From Flavobacterium sp. I3-2 (GTDB lineage Bacteria; Bacteroidota; Bacteroidia; Flavobacteriales; Flavobacteriaceae), in assembly GCF_013389595.1 (NCBI RefSeq), contig NZ_CP058306.1, forward strand, positions 1,612,001 through 1,676,000: DNA of 64,000 bases. The letters are read 5' to 3'. Under the pieces are notes generated by a model, which was given only the letters and a program-made list of their open reading frames with translations, did not search any database and had not been told where the DNA came from. The position numbers and the translations under genes were made by a program. Of this stretch, positions 26,710-35,983 are shown one piece after another. How positions within the stretch are numbered: position 1 is the first letter of the stretch; every line of letters starts with the position of its first letter.

Positions 26710-26717
26710 TATTTTTG
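26710..26717 (+). promoter_or_regulatory. -7 promoter element (TATTTTTG) of GH25 gene
   Basis: Perfect TAnnTTTG ending only 4 bases before the ATG at 26722. Transcription would start at about that ATG, so the mRNA is either leaderless or translated from the next ATG at 26746. Confidence 0.45.
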
Positions 26718-26721
26718 TACG

Positions 26722-27582
26722 ATGACCACACAAAGTAAAAATCCGATGAAACCTGTTCGAAAACGAACCGTAAAAAAGAAGAAAAAAGAAACTCCGGCTT
26801 GGCGTTGGTATTTACGTATTGGAATTTTATTAGGTATTTTTGGATTTGTTGTTTGGTTTTTAATTACGTTTAAAGATGGGATTTCGTATTATTTTAGTTC
26901 CAAATTTGATAAGAAGGATGATAAAAACGTAGTGTTTGATGTCCGGAATGTTGAAGTGATGAAACGCCACGACGATATGTTGTTTGGTATTGATGTTTCG
27001 CATTATCAAGGACCGATTATTTGGGATAGTCTGAATTTGATGTACGATGAATTTCCGATTGATTTTGTGTTTGTTCGTTCAACGATGGGTGTTGATGGCG
27101 TAGATGCTCGTTTTGAACAGAATTACAAACAAGCACGTGCTTTTCAGTTTATACGTGGCGCTTATCATTATTATCGTCCGAATGAAAGCTCGGTAGAACA
27201 AGCGAAAAACTTTATTAAAAATACCAAATTAGAAGCTGGTGATTTCCCTCCGATTTTAGATATTGAAGAATTACCTAAAAAACAATCGATGGATAGTTTA
27301 AAGGTTGGGTTAAAAAAATGGTTGAACTTGGTAGAAGATCATTACAAAGTAAAACCTATTTTATATTCGGGTGAGTATTTTTATAAAACCCATTTAAAAG
27401 ATGATTTTGCTGATTACGAGGTTTGGATTGCCAATTATAATTTCTTTGTTGAGAATATAAAGCCCGAATGGATGATGTGGCAGTTTACAGAAAAAGGAAC
27501 GGTTCCGGGAATTCGAACCAAAGTTGATGTCAATATTTTTAATGGCACACGTAGTGATTTACGTCAGAAATTAATTAAATAA
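26722..27582 (+). CDS. Membrane-anchored GH25 lysozyme-like muramidase
   Basis: This 286-residue protein has a strongly basic cytoplasmic start (KPVRKRTVKKKKK), one membrane helix (about residues 29-50) and a GH25 domain from about residue 85 to 280. Key motifs are FGIDVSHYQGPIIW (catalytic Asp) and FPPILDIEELP (catalytic Glu), plus VFVRSTMGVDGVDARF and GAYHYYRP. GH25 enzymes cleave the MurNAc-GlcNAc bond of peptidoglycan. The type II anchor puts the domain in the periplasm, which suggests cell-wall remodelling. The second ATG at 26746 is a plausible alternative start. Confidence 0.9.
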   Translation: MTTQSKNPMKPVRKRTVKKKKKETPAWRWYLRIGILLGIFGFVVWFLITFKDGISYYFSSKFDKKDDKNVVFDVRNVEVMKRHDDMLFGIDVSHYQGPIIWDSLNLMYDEFPIDFVFVRSTMGVDGVDARFEQNYKQARAFQFIRGAYHYYRPNESSVEQAKNFIKNTKLEAGDFPPILDIEELPKKQSMDSLKVGLKKWLNLVEDHYKVKPILYSGEYFYKTHLKDDFADYEVWIANYNFFVENIKPEWMMWQFTEKGTVPGIRTKVDVNIFNGTRSDLRQKLIK

Positions 27583-27583
27583 A

Positions 27584-27613
27584 AAAAGCTGTTTCAGATT
27601 TGAAACAGCTTTT
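27584..27613. terminator. Bidirectional rho-independent terminator
   Basis: A 13-bp perfect stem (AAAAGCTGTTTCA at 27584-27596, its complement at 27601-27613) with a 4-base loop, flanked by A- and T-runs between converging genes. Confidence 0.88.
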
Positions 27614-28709
27614 AATTTTTTACATCTAACGCATCTCGCAAAGCATTACCAATCATCATAAAGGCAACAACTAAAAGTAACATGGCAATTCCGGGAATTA
27701 AAGCTAAATACGCTTTTCCAAGAATGATGTAACTGTAATGTTCTTTAATCATTCCTCCCCAACTAGGAATAGGAACTTGAGCACCTAATCCTAAAAAGCT
27801 TAAACCACTTTCAACTAAAATTGCTGATGCAAAATTCGCCGCCGAAATAACTATTACAGGAGCCCAACTGTTTGGTAAAATATGTTTAAATATAATGCGT
27901 GTATGTGAATATCCTAATGCTTTTGCCGCCGTTACGTATTGCATTTGTTTGATGCTCATAACTTGTCCGCGAACTACACGAGCGACTTCAACCCACATGG
28001 TTAATCCTACGGCAATGAATACTTGCCAAAATCCTTTTCCTAAAGCTAAGGTAATCGCAATAACTAAAAGTAGGGTAGGGATAGACCAAATAACGTTGAT
28101 GATCCAAAGTACAGCAGCATCTACTTTTCCGCCAAAGTAACCGGCAATAGCTCCCATGAAAACACCAATTACTAATGAAATTCCTACCGCAACAAAACCA
28201 ATGGCTAAAGAAACACGTGAGCCAATAATTAATCGGCTTAAATAATCTCGACCTTGATTATCGGTTCCTAAATAATATTTCTTATGAAAAATATTTTCAG
28301 AAACAATTTCGGCTTCTGTTTTATGAAAGGCTTTTATAGGAATCGATTTGGTTTGTGCCAACGCACCATCTTGATGGTATTCTTTGTAATAAAGCGTATC
28401 GTTTTTAAATTGATAATTTAAGATGGGAATGTTTTGGTCGGTGATTTCAAAACCGGTAAACCAATTCGAAAGTTTATTGCTTTTTTCTTTGATTGGAACT
28501 TGTAATATTTCAACTTCAAATCCCATAGGTTTTGTACTTAACGAAACATCGCCGTTGTTTGCATTTGTAGATGCATCAGGTGCAATGAAATATCCGAAAA
28601 TAGATATTAAGATTAAAAATACAATAAACCAAAAACTCAAAACGCCCCAAAAATTCTTTTTGAATTTTTGGAGCGCCATTTGATTATGAGATAAATGTTT
28701 TTGAGACAT
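27612..28709 (-). CDS. ABC transporter permease, OppC/DppC-like
   Basis: This 365-residue protein is an inner-membrane permease. An N-terminal helix (about 20-42) is followed by a 110-residue periplasmic insert and a five-helix core with the EAA-type loop AAKALGYSHTRIIFKHILPN that docks the ATPase. The start MALQKFKKNFWGVLSFWFI and GTDNQGRDYLSRLI are typical of OppC/DppC peptide permeases. The insert between helix 1 and the core is larger than in E. coli DppC (300 residues). No OppA, B, D or F genes flank it. It follows the prc gene by 8 bases. Confidence 0.87.
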   Translation of the reverse strand: MSQKHLSHNQMALQKFKKNFWGVLSFWFIVFLILISIFGYFIAPDASTNANNGDVSLSTKPMGFEVEILQVPIKEKSNKLSNWFTGFEITDQNIPILNYQFKNDTLYYKEYHQDGALAQTKSIPIKAFHKTEAEIVSENIFHKKYYLGTDNQGRDYLSRLIIGSRVSLAIGFVAVGISLVIGVFMGAIAGYFGGKVDAAVLWIINVIWSIPTLLLVIAITLALGKGFWQVFIAVGLTMWVEVARVVRGQVMSIKQMQYVTAAKALGYSHTRIIFKHILPNSWAPVIVISAANFASAILVESGLSFLGLGAQVPIPSWGGMIKEHYSYIILGKAYLALIPGIAMLLLVVAFMMIGNALRDALDVKN

Positions 28710-28717
28710 CTAATTAA

Positions 28718-30880
28718 TTACTTTTTAGATTTGGTGTTGTTTTTAATGTCAATTAAAACGTTTACAGCTTCGTCCACATAAACATCTTTATTTAAGTTTT
28801 CGTGCCATTTGTCACGTTTCTTTTTCAAAGTTTCGTCTGTTTTGTAAAGCTCTATTTCGTATGGTAACGAAAGGAAAACCAATTCGTTTTTATAATTTTT
28901 AATCGGTTTAAATACTTTTGCCTTATCGTCTATTTCTTTTGATTTTTTAGTAAAATCATCATAGTTTAATGAGAATGTATTTTCGTCTTTACGTGAGCTG
29001 ATCCATTTTGCATTTTCGTCAATTAACTTGAATTGCGAATTGTTTGACATTCTGTTTTTACTATTATTGATAACCGTTGTAAAATCGTAATTAAAAGGTT
29101 TGTAATTTGCCTTTTCGATTTTATCCCATTCCATTGCGTTTTCCATGTCACGTTCTCCCGAATCAATATAAGTTAAACGATCTGGCATGATAATATCACT
29201 TTCAACACCTTTTAACTGAGTTGAACCTCCGTTTACACGATAGAATTTCTGAGAAGTGAATTTAATTGCTCCGAAATCGTAATCTTTAACTTTTAAGATT
29301 GAGTTTAAATCTAGCATGTTTTGAACGGTTCCTTTTCCGTAAGAATGTTTTGAACCAATTACTAAACCTCTATTGTAATCTTGAATCGCTGCTGCAAAAA
29401 TTTCTGAAGCAGAAGCAGAATAATTATTTACCATAACTACCAGTGGACCATCCCATTGAACTTTTGGGTCTTTGTCAAATAAAACTTGACGTTGCCCTTT
29501 TTGAGAACGAACTTGAACTACTGGACCTTGATCAATAAATAAACCAACCATGTCAACAACTGTTTGTAAAGAACCTCCACCGTTGTTTCTTAAATCCATG
29601 ATGATACCTTGAACGTTTTGTTCTTTTAAGCGTTCAATTTCAATGGCAACATCTTTAAAGGCATCACGGCTATCTCTAGTTTCAAAATCGATATAGAATT
29701 TTGGTAATTGAATCATACCATATTTACCATCTTTTGTTTCGATGATGGTAGATTTTGCATAGGTTTCTTCAATTTCAAATTTATCTCTAAGGATTGAAAT
29801 TACTTTAATATCTCCGTCAACTTTTTTGACAGTTAAATTTACAGTTGTTCCTTTCTTACCTTTGATTAATTTAACAACGTTATCTAAACGTTTACCCGCG
29901 ATGTCAACAGGTTCTTCTTTTCCTTGAGCTACTTTTAGAATGATATCACCACTTTCTAGTTGTCCATCTTTCCAAGCTGGACCACCTGCAATTATTTCAG
30001 TAATCTCAACGTAATCATTTTTCTTGCTAAGTTGCGCACCGATTCCTTCCATTGAACCTCGCATACTTTCGTCAAATTTTTCTTTAATTTCAGGTGCGAA
30101 ATATGATGTGTGTGGATCGAATTGTTCTAAAATAGAATTTATGTAAACATTCATCCAGTCAGCACGTGTTAATTCTTCGATTACTTCAAAATAATCGTTC
30201 AAATTTTTAAGTGTGCTTTCTCTTGCTTCTTTTTCTAATTCTTCGAAAGATTTTTTCTCAATAGGATCTTTCTTTTTCTTTTTGTCGCTAGAAATTTTGA
30301 TTTCAGTATTAGGTTCTTCAATTTCAATTTCTTCGACATCTTTACCTTCTTGGATTTTTATTTTATCTTCTATACTTGATAAAACATTCAATTTTAATTG
30401 CTTTCTCCAACGTTCTTTCAATTCAGCTTTGTCTTTTGCAAAAGGCATTTTTTCAAAATCCGTATTGATTTCTTCTTTGATTGTATAATCAAAAGGTTTA
30501 GATAAAATCTCTTTGTAAATTTCTTGAGATTCTTTCATGCGTTCTTGTAAAGTTGCGTATGAATAATCAAAAAATACAAAGCTTTTGTTTTTTACCAAAT
30601 CGTCAATTTCTAATTCAAATTTCTTGAAATTATCAACATCAGCTTGAGTTAAAAAGCGTTTGTTTGGATCTATGTTATTAAGATAATCGTTGAAAGCTTT
30701 TTTAGAAAACGCATCGTCAATTTTTGTAGCATTGTAATGACCATTTTGTATTACATAAGTCAATAGCTCCATTAAGATGGCTTCTTTCTCAGGATTCGGT
30801 TCTTCTTTTTTTGGGATGAAACTCCACAAAACAGCAGATACTGCTAGAACAGCAAGTATTATTTTATAGTTTCTTTTCAT
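28718..30880 (-). CDS. prc: C-terminal processing (tail-specific) protease, S41
   Basis: I use the ATG at 30880 (720 residues), since MKRNYKIILAVLAVSAVLW is a clean signal anchor; an in-frame ATG at 30901 is possible. The order is an N-terminal Prc domain, a charged Lys/Glu insert near residues 190-215, a PDZ domain (VEITEIIAGGPAWKDGQLESGD), the S41 catalytic domain with the Ser in NNYSASASEIFAAAI and the Lys in KHSYGKGTVQ, and a C-terminal DUF3340-like region. Prc degrades or trims periplasmic proteins with non-polar C-termini. It lies 8 bases upstream of the OppC-like gene. Confidence 0.93.
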   Translation of the reverse strand: MKRNYKIILAVLAVSAVLWSFIPKKEEPNPEKEAILMELLTYVIQNGHYNATKIDDAFSKKAFNDYLNNIDPNKRFLTQADVDNFKKFELEIDDLVKNKSFVFFDYSYATLQERMKESQEIYKEILSKPFDYTIKEEINTDFEKMPFAKDKAELKERWRKQLKLNVLSSIEDKIKIQEGKDVEEIEIEEPNTEIKISSDKKKKKDPIEKKSFEELEKEARESTLKNLNDYFEVIEELTRADWMNVYINSILEQFDPHTSYFAPEIKEKFDESMRGSMEGIGAQLSKKNDYVEITEIIAGGPAWKDGQLESGDIILKVAQGKEEPVDIAGKRLDNVVKLIKGKKGTTVNLTVKKVDGDIKVISILRDKFEIEETYAKSTIIETKDGKYGMIQLPKFYIDFETRDSRDAFKDVAIEIERLKEQNVQGIIMDLRNNGGGSLQTVVDMVGLFIDQGPVVQVRSQKGQRQVLFDKDPKVQWDGPLVVMVNNYSASASEIFAAAIQDYNRGLVIGSKHSYGKGTVQNMLDLNSILKVKDYDFGAIKFTSQKFYRVNGGSTQLKGVESDIIMPDRLTYIDSGERDMENAMEWDKIEKANYKPFNYDFTTVINNSKNRMSNNSQFKLIDENAKWISSRKDENTFSLNYDDFTKKSKEIDDKAKVFKPIKNYKNELVFLSLPYEIELYKTDETLKKKRDKWHENLNKDVYVDEAVNVLIDIKNNTKSKK

Positions 30881-30975
30881 AAATAGCCAAATAGCATTCA
30901 TCAATAAATTTTCAACTAAAGTAGTTAAAATATTTCGTTCTCAGATTTAGAAACGAAATAATTTTTTGTTAAACA

Positions 30976-30983
30976 TATCTTTG
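30976..30983 (+). promoter_or_regulatory. -7 promoter element (TATCTTTG) upstream of surE operon
   Basis: Perfect TAnnTTTG about 100 bases before the surE ATG at 31084. A weaker candidate, TACTTTTA at 31055-31062, is closer. Confidence 0.4.
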
Positions 30984-31083
30984 TGTTTCCTTAAAAACTT
31001 TGGGGTTTGTGAGAGTTTATAATTTCTTTGTAAAAGAATTTGTTATAATTTTCTTACTTTTACGAATGTATAAAAAATACGAA

Positions 31084-31854
31084 ATGAAAAAAAGACCTTT
31101 GATACTGGTTACCAATGATGATGGAATTACTGCGCCTGGAATTCGGATGTTAATTGAGGTAATGAAAGAAATTGGAGATGTTGTTGTCGTGGCTCCAAAT
31201 AGTCCACAATCTGCCATGGGACATGCGATTACAGTTAATAGCACCTTGTATTTAGAAAAAGTAACCATAGATAAAGAGTTAGAACAAGAGTTTAGTTGTT
31301 CTGGAACTCCTGTTGATTGTGTCAAAATTGCGATTGATCAAATTATAAAAGGAAAACCCGATATTTGTGTATCTGGAATCAATCATGGTTCCAACTCGGC
31401 AACGAATGTTATTTATTCGGGTACGATGTCCGCTGCTGTCGAAGCTGGAATGAACGGAATACCTGCGATTGGTTTTTCGTTATGTGATTTTAGTTGGAAT
31501 GCAAACTTCGACGAAATTCGTCCGTTTGTAAAATCGATAACTTTGCAAGCCTTGGAGCATGGAATACAAAATGGAGTGGTGTTAAATGTGAATTTTCCGA
31601 AATTACCTTTTTTAGAAATTAAAGGAATTAAAATTTGCAGACAAGCAAATGCAACTTGGGTTGAGAAATTCGATGAAAGAGTAAATCCGCATGGAAAAAA
31701 ATATTATTGGTTAAGTGGAACTTTTGAAAATCATGATAATGGAGAAGATACAGACGAATGGGCATTGGCTCACGGATTTGTTTCTATCGTGCCAGTTCAA
31801 TATGATTTAACTGCTTATCATGCCATTCAACAACTTAATACTTGGAATTTTTAA
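31084..31854 (+). CDS. surE: 5'/3'-nucleotidase SurE
   Basis: This 256-residue phosphatase acts on nucleoside 5'- and 3'-monophosphates. I start at the ATG at 31084, because MKKRPLILVTNDDG is the conserved N-terminus with the metal ligands Asp12 and Asp13. The upstream in-frame extension looks like leader. Other motifs: VVVAPNSPQSAMGHAIT (Ser), CSGTPVDCVK and VSGINHGSNSATNVIYSGT (Asn ligand). The TAA stop overlaps the ATG of the next gene by one base. It is the first gene of a coupled surE-membrane protein-lpxB unit. Confidence 0.95.
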   Translation: MKKRPLILVTNDDGITAPGIRMLIEVMKEIGDVVVVAPNSPQSAMGHAITVNSTLYLEKVTIDKELEQEFSCSGTPVDCVKIAIDQIIKGKPDICVSGINHGSNSATNVIYSGTMSAAVEAGMNGIPAIGFSLCDFSWNANFDEIRPFVKSITLQALEHGIQNGVVLNVNFPKLPFLEIKGIKICRQANATWVEKFDERVNPHGKKYYWLSGTFENHDNGEDTDEWALAHGFVSIVPVQYDLTAYHAIQQLNTWNF

Positions 31855-32129
31855 TGAAAAATTTTTTGAAATTATTATTAGGAACTTTATCAGGACTTTT
31901 GGTTTCTGTCATATTTGGATGTTTCATTTTTAAATTTTTAACACATATAAATCCGATTGAAAATTTTAATATTTTCAATTATGGTGCCTTGTCAGGAAGA
32001 GCACTTTCACTAGGAGCAATTCCTAATATTGGGTTGTTTTATTTATTTTTAAATAAGGAAAATTATTTTAGTGCGAGAGGCGTAATCCTTTCGTTTATTT
32101 TAATTGGATTATTTGTTTTATTCGCATAA
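31854..32129 (+). CDS. Small membrane protein between surE and lpxB
   Basis: This 91-residue protein starts at the ATG overlapping the surE stop (TAATG), and its own stop overlaps the lpxB start in the same way. It has two or three membrane helices (about residues 3-27, 50-65 and 72-90). A short loop contains a GALSGRALSLGAIPN motif with repeated glycines. I do not recognise a named family. Its strict coupling to lpxB suggests an envelope role, but this is inference only. Confidence 0.75.
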   Translation: MKNFLKLLLGTLSGLLVSVIFGCFIFKFLTHINPIENFNIFNYGALSGRALSLGAIPNIGLFYLFLNKENYFSARGVILSFILIGLFVLFA

Positions 32130-33250
32130 TGAAATATTATATTATAGCAGGTGAAGCTTCTGGAGATTTACATGGAGCGAATTTACTAAAGGCTTTGTAT
32201 AAAGCAGAACCAAATGCAGACGTTCGTTTTTGGGGCGGAGATTTGATGGAACAAGTTGGTGGAACTTTGGTAAAGCATTATAAAGATTTAGCTTTTATGG
32301 GTTTTGCTGAGGTTGTGATGAATTTGAGAACAATCTTGAAAAATATTGATTTCTGTAAAAAAGACATTGAAGCCTTTAACCCAGACGTGATCATCTTTAT
32401 TGACTATCCGGGATTCAATATGCAGATTGCAAAATGGGCTAAGAGAAAAGGTTTTGATACACATTATTATATTTCTCCTCAAATTTGGGCTTGGAAAGAA
32501 AATCGAATCAAAGCAATCAAGCGAGATGTTAATCACATGTATGTAATTCTTCCTTTTGAAAAAGATTTTTACGAAAAGAAACATAATTATAAAGTTCATT
32601 TTGTTGGGCATCCATTAATTGATGCAGTAAATCAATTTCGTGTAAACGATGTTGTAGATTTTCGACAAAAATATAATTTAGATAAAAGAGAAATAATTGC
32701 GTTGTTACCTGGAAGTCGAAAACAAGAAATCGAACGTTTACTTTCTGAAATGCTTGCGATTGTTAACGATTATCCGCAATATCAATTTGTAATTGCTGGA
32801 GCTCCAAGTCAACCTTATGAGTTTTATAAAAAATTTATAAAGCAAGAAAACGTAAAATTCATTTCGAATGATACTTATTCTTTGTTAAATCATTCGTATG
32901 CAGCTTTGGTAACATCAGGCACGGCAACGCTTGAAACTGCCTTGTTTAGAGTGCCTCAAGTGGTTTTATATAAAGGAAACGAAATTTCTTATCAGATTGC
33001 AAAACGCATTATCAAATTAAAATATATTTCGCTTGTAAATTTAATTATGGACAAATTAATTGTCACAGAGTTGATACAGAAAGATTGTAATATTAAAAAA
33101 ATTAAAAGCGAATTTGAAAAAGTTATTAACAATCCTACTCGCTCGCAAATGCTTGAAAACTATGATCAATTGATCCATGTTTTAGGAAAAGAACACGCTA
33201 GTGAAAAAGTTGTTGATATTTTAAAATCAAAAAAAAGTTTTGGCAATTAA
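32129..33250 (+). CDS. lpxB: Lipid-A-disaccharide synthase
   Basis: This 373-residue GT19 enzyme joins UDP-2,3-diacylglucosamine and lipid X to make the lipid A disaccharide at the inner membrane. The hallmark start YYIIAGEASGDLHGANL is present, then FMGFAEVV, a YISPQIWAWKENRIK motif, LLPGSRKQEIERL (donor-binding) and TSGTATLETALF. Length and motifs match the family. The ATG overlaps the stop of the upstream small membrane gene, so translation is coupled. A promoter for the next gene lies at its 3' end. Confidence 0.96.
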   Translation: MKYYIIAGEASGDLHGANLLKALYKAEPNADVRFWGGDLMEQVGGTLVKHYKDLAFMGFAEVVMNLRTILKNIDFCKKDIEAFNPDVIIFIDYPGFNMQIAKWAKRKGFDTHYYISPQIWAWKENRIKAIKRDVNHMYVILPFEKDFYEKKHNYKVHFVGHPLIDAVNQFRVNDVVDFRQKYNLDKREIIALLPGSRKQEIERLLSEMLAIVNDYPQYQFVIAGAPSQPYEFYKKFIKQENVKFISNDTYSLLNHSYAALVTSGTATLETALFRVPQVVLYKGNEISYQIAKRIIKLKYISLVNLIMDKLIVTELIQKDCNIKKIKSEFEKVINNPTRSQMLENYDQLIHVLGKEHASEKVVDILKSKKSFGN

Positions 33251-33268
33251 AAAAATAATATATATTTG
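33239..33268 (+). promoter_or_regulatory. Promoter of NlpC/P60 gene
   Basis: TTTG (33239-33242) and TATATTTG (33261-33268) with an 18-base spacer. It overlaps the last codons of lpxB and lies 48 bases before the next ATG. Confidence 0.65.
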
Positions 33269-33316
33269 TAAAAGTCAACTGAGATAATCCCTATTTTAAT
33301 TATTAAATCCGTTTCT

Positions 33317-33937
33317 ATGAAAACACTAAAACTTTCTTTAATGCTTACCATTTCATTATTTGCAATGAATTCAGCGTCAGCTCAATCATTTTTGGTAAAG
33401 CCTAAAAAAGTTAAAACAGAAGCAAAAAAATCGGACAAAGAATTAACGGTTGAAGAGTTAAATAAAATACTTAATGCACCTACAAACGTAGAAACTAAAT
33501 CAAAAAAGGTAGAAAAATCTGATACATCTGATAAATATTCATATTTGACAGAACAATTGATTAATGTAGCAAACGAATATAAAGGCGTTAGATATTCTTG
33601 GGGAGGAATGAGCCGTAACGGAATGGATTGTTCAGGTTTTGTGAAAACAGCTTTTTCGCAGTTTGATATTAGTTTGCCAAGAACATCTAGAGAAATGGCT
33701 TCTTTAGGAAGTGAGATAAACAAAAAAGACGCTAAAAGAGGAGATTTAATTTTCTTTAAAAACGGAGGTTCAAGAGTTATTAATCATGTTGGAATCGTTG
33801 TTGAAGTTGACGGAGAAGACATTACTTTTATTCATTCTGCATCTTCAAAAGGTGTTTCTGTAAATTCAACAAAGGAACCATATTACCAAAAAGGTTTTGT
33901 TAAAGTAAATCGAGTTTACGACCAACAAGTTTTTTAG
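33317..33937 (+). CDS. C40 family (NlpC/P60) cell-wall peptidase
   Basis: This 206-residue secreted protein has a signal peptide ending SASAQ, a Lys-rich linker (about residues 28-75) and an NlpC/P60 domain. The catalytic Cys105 is in NGMDCSGFVK, His157 in VINHVGIVV, and a third polar residue, His173, in FIHSAS. The family cleaves D-gamma-glutamyl-diaminopimelate or related peptide bonds in peptidoglycan. Its own promoter lies upstream. The comEC gene follows after 44 bases on the same strand. Confidence 0.92.
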   Translation: MKTLKLSLMLTISLFAMNSASAQSFLVKPKKVKTEAKKSDKELTVEELNKILNAPTNVETKSKKVEKSDTSDKYSYLTEQLINVANEYKGVRYSWGGMSRNGMDCSGFVKTAFSQFDISLPRTSREMASLGSEINKKDAKRGDLIFFKNGGSRVINHVGIVVEVDGEDITFIHSASSKGVSVNSTKEPYYQKGFVKVNRVYDQQVF

Positions 33938-33981
33938 AAGTTAATTATTGAAATTCATATTTATTTCATTATCTTCATGTT

Positions 33982-35982
33982 ATGAAGAAATATATGAGAT
34001 ATCCCATTATTCCCATTACATTTTTTTATGTTAATGGGATTTTTTTTTCTAATCAAATCTTTAGTTTTTTCGCTTCAGAATTGATTTGGGGATTTTTAGT
34101 GTTTTTTTTCTTAATTTATATTTTGCTTTTCTTCAAAACAAAATTTCTAAAAATCTCAAAATATCTAAAATTAATTACTACAATAAGTGCTTATTTTATT
34201 TTTTTCTTAGTAGGAACGATTTCTTTTCAAATTAATAAAGTAGAAAATAAACTGACAACTTCTCAATATCATCTCGGAGTTTTAACAATCAATGAAGTTC
34301 TAAAATCTAACAGTTTTCAAAATCGATATTTGGCTAAATTCTGTACAACTGAGAATATTGAACAACGTATTTTAATATATCAAAATAAAGAAGAAACGTT
34401 ATTAAAAGTTGGAAATCGCATTCAAGTACCATTGTTTATAGAAAATGTTCCAAATGCTAAAAATCCATATCAATTCGATTATTCAAAGTATTTAGCTAAC
34501 AAGCAAGTTTTTGTACAAGCAAAATTGACAAATGAATATACAATATTAGCTCCAGCTGAAGGTTTTAGATTTCAATTGCTCTATTTTCGCGAAACTTTGA
34601 TGAATAGTTTTAAAAGTCATCATTTTACAAACGAAGTAAACGGTGTAATAAACGCGTTGCTTTTTGGTCAACGTGCAGATTTGAGTGAGAAAATACAAAA
34701 CGATTATAGAAACGCTGGTGTGATGCATATTTTAGCGATTTCTGGAATGCATATTGGAATTTTGTATTGGATTATGAATTTGATTTTTAGTTCGTTTATA
34801 CGATCTAAAAACATTCGCTTTTTAACTGTAATTTCAATTCTAGTTTGTTTCGCAATTATAACCGGTTTGAGTGGTTCTGTGGTTCGAGCTGTTTTAATGT
34901 TTATAATTGTTGGTTCTGGAATAATGGTTAAACGAAAAACAAGTTCAATTAATGTTTTAGCTTTGTCCTTATTGATTATTTTAATTTTTAATCCATTATT
35001 TCTTTTTGATATTGGACTTCAGTTGAGCTATTTGGCTGTTTTTTCGATTGTTTATTTCTATCCATTAATTCGACCTTTTTTTCAATCGCGATTTTTGGTT
35101 TTAAAATATTTTTTTGAATTAGTAGGTATTTCAATCGTTGCCCAAATCGGTATTTTACCTTTGACAGTTTATTATTTTGGTCAAATTCCATTATTGTTTT
35201 TACTTGGAAATTTGATTGTTATTCCGATTCTAACTTTTGTTTTAATTGCATTAGTTTTTTTATTAATTCTCAATTTTGTTTGGAATTCTTTGTCCGTTTT
35301 TCTAGGGAAAGGAATTGCGTTTTTAATTGATTTTGTAAATAACGCTATTGGCTGGATTGCGTCCCAAACAGATTTTATTATTACAAATATCAAGCTGAGC
35401 GGATTTCAATGTATTCTGTTTTTGGGCTTGATTTTTATGATTGCTTATGTGATAAAACAATATTCTTATCGGAAAATTATTTTCATACTTGTTCTGATAA
35501 TCGGGATTCAAATGAGCTTTTTTTATGATATTTCAAAAATAAAAGAAAACAATCAAATGCATGTTTTATATGATTATAATTCGGTAACCTTAGCAAAAAT
35601 TAATCAAACCAAGATGTGGGTTTTTAGTGATGATACTTTGGTTTTGTCAAAAAAATATATTGTTGATTTACAGCGTGAATCAGAAATTCATCAAGTGGAT
35701 TTTAAGAAAATAATTAATTTTTTTAAAATTGAAGGACTTCGTTTTTTAGTAGTTGATAGTTTAGGGATTTCAGAGATTTCGACTTCGATTGATGTACTGA
35801 TTTTAAAAGATAATCCGAAGTTTAATTTAGAACGTTATTTACAAAATCATCAACCTAAATTAGTGGTTTTTCATCCAAAAAATTATAATACAAATGTTGC
35901 TTTTTGGAGTCAAACGTGTACTGAAAAGAAAATCCCTTTTCACAATATGCGCGAAAAGGGATTTGTTAATTTATCTGACTAA
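33982..35982 (+). CDS. comEC: ComEC/Rec2 family DNA-uptake channel
   Basis: This 666-residue protein has about ten to twelve membrane helices. Residues about 30-175 correspond to the DUF4131/OB-like periplasmic domain. The competence core has ALLFGQRADLSEKIQNDYR and AGVMHILAISGMHIGIL, the ComEC signature, then many helices to about residue 515. The last 150 residues occupy the place of the metallo-beta-lactamase domain, but the HxHxDH zinc motif is absent, so it is degenerate. This truncated form is known in Bacteroidota. ComEC moves single-stranded DNA across the inner membrane during transformation. Confidence 0.88.
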   Translation: MKKYMRYPIIPITFFYVNGIFFSNQIFSFFASELIWGFLVFFFLIYILLFFKTKFLKISKYLKLITTISAYFIFFLVGTISFQINKVENKLTTSQYHLGVLTINEVLKSNSFQNRYLAKFCTTENIEQRILIYQNKEETLLKVGNRIQVPLFIENVPNAKNPYQFDYSKYLANKQVFVQAKLTNEYTILAPAEGFRFQLLYFRETLMNSFKSHHFTNEVNGVINALLFGQRADLSEKIQNDYRNAGVMHILAISGMHIGILYWIMNLIFSSFIRSKNIRFLTVISILVCFAIITGLSGSVVRAVLMFIIVGSGIMVKRKTSSINVLALSLLIILIFNPLFLFDIGLQLSYLAVFSIVYFYPLIRPFFQSRFLVLKYFFELVGISIVAQIGILPLTVYYFGQIPLLFLLGNLIVIPILTFVLIALVFLLILNFVWNSLSVFLGKGIAFLIDFVNNAIGWIASQTDFIITNIKLSGFQCILFLGLIFMIAYVIKQYSYRKIIFILVLIIGIQMSFFYDISKIKENNQMHVLYDYNSVTLAKINQTKMWVFSDDTLVLSKKYIVDLQRESEIHQVDFKKIINFFKIEGLRFLVVDSLGISEISTSIDVLILKDNPKFNLERYLQNHQPKLVVFHPKNYNTNVAFWSQTCTEKKIPFHNMREKGFVNLSD

Positions 35983-35983
35983 G

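Noticed and set aside
31000..31083. Upstream extension of surE
   Set aside because: The conserved SurE N-terminus starts at 31084; the extension is leader-like and A/T-rich.
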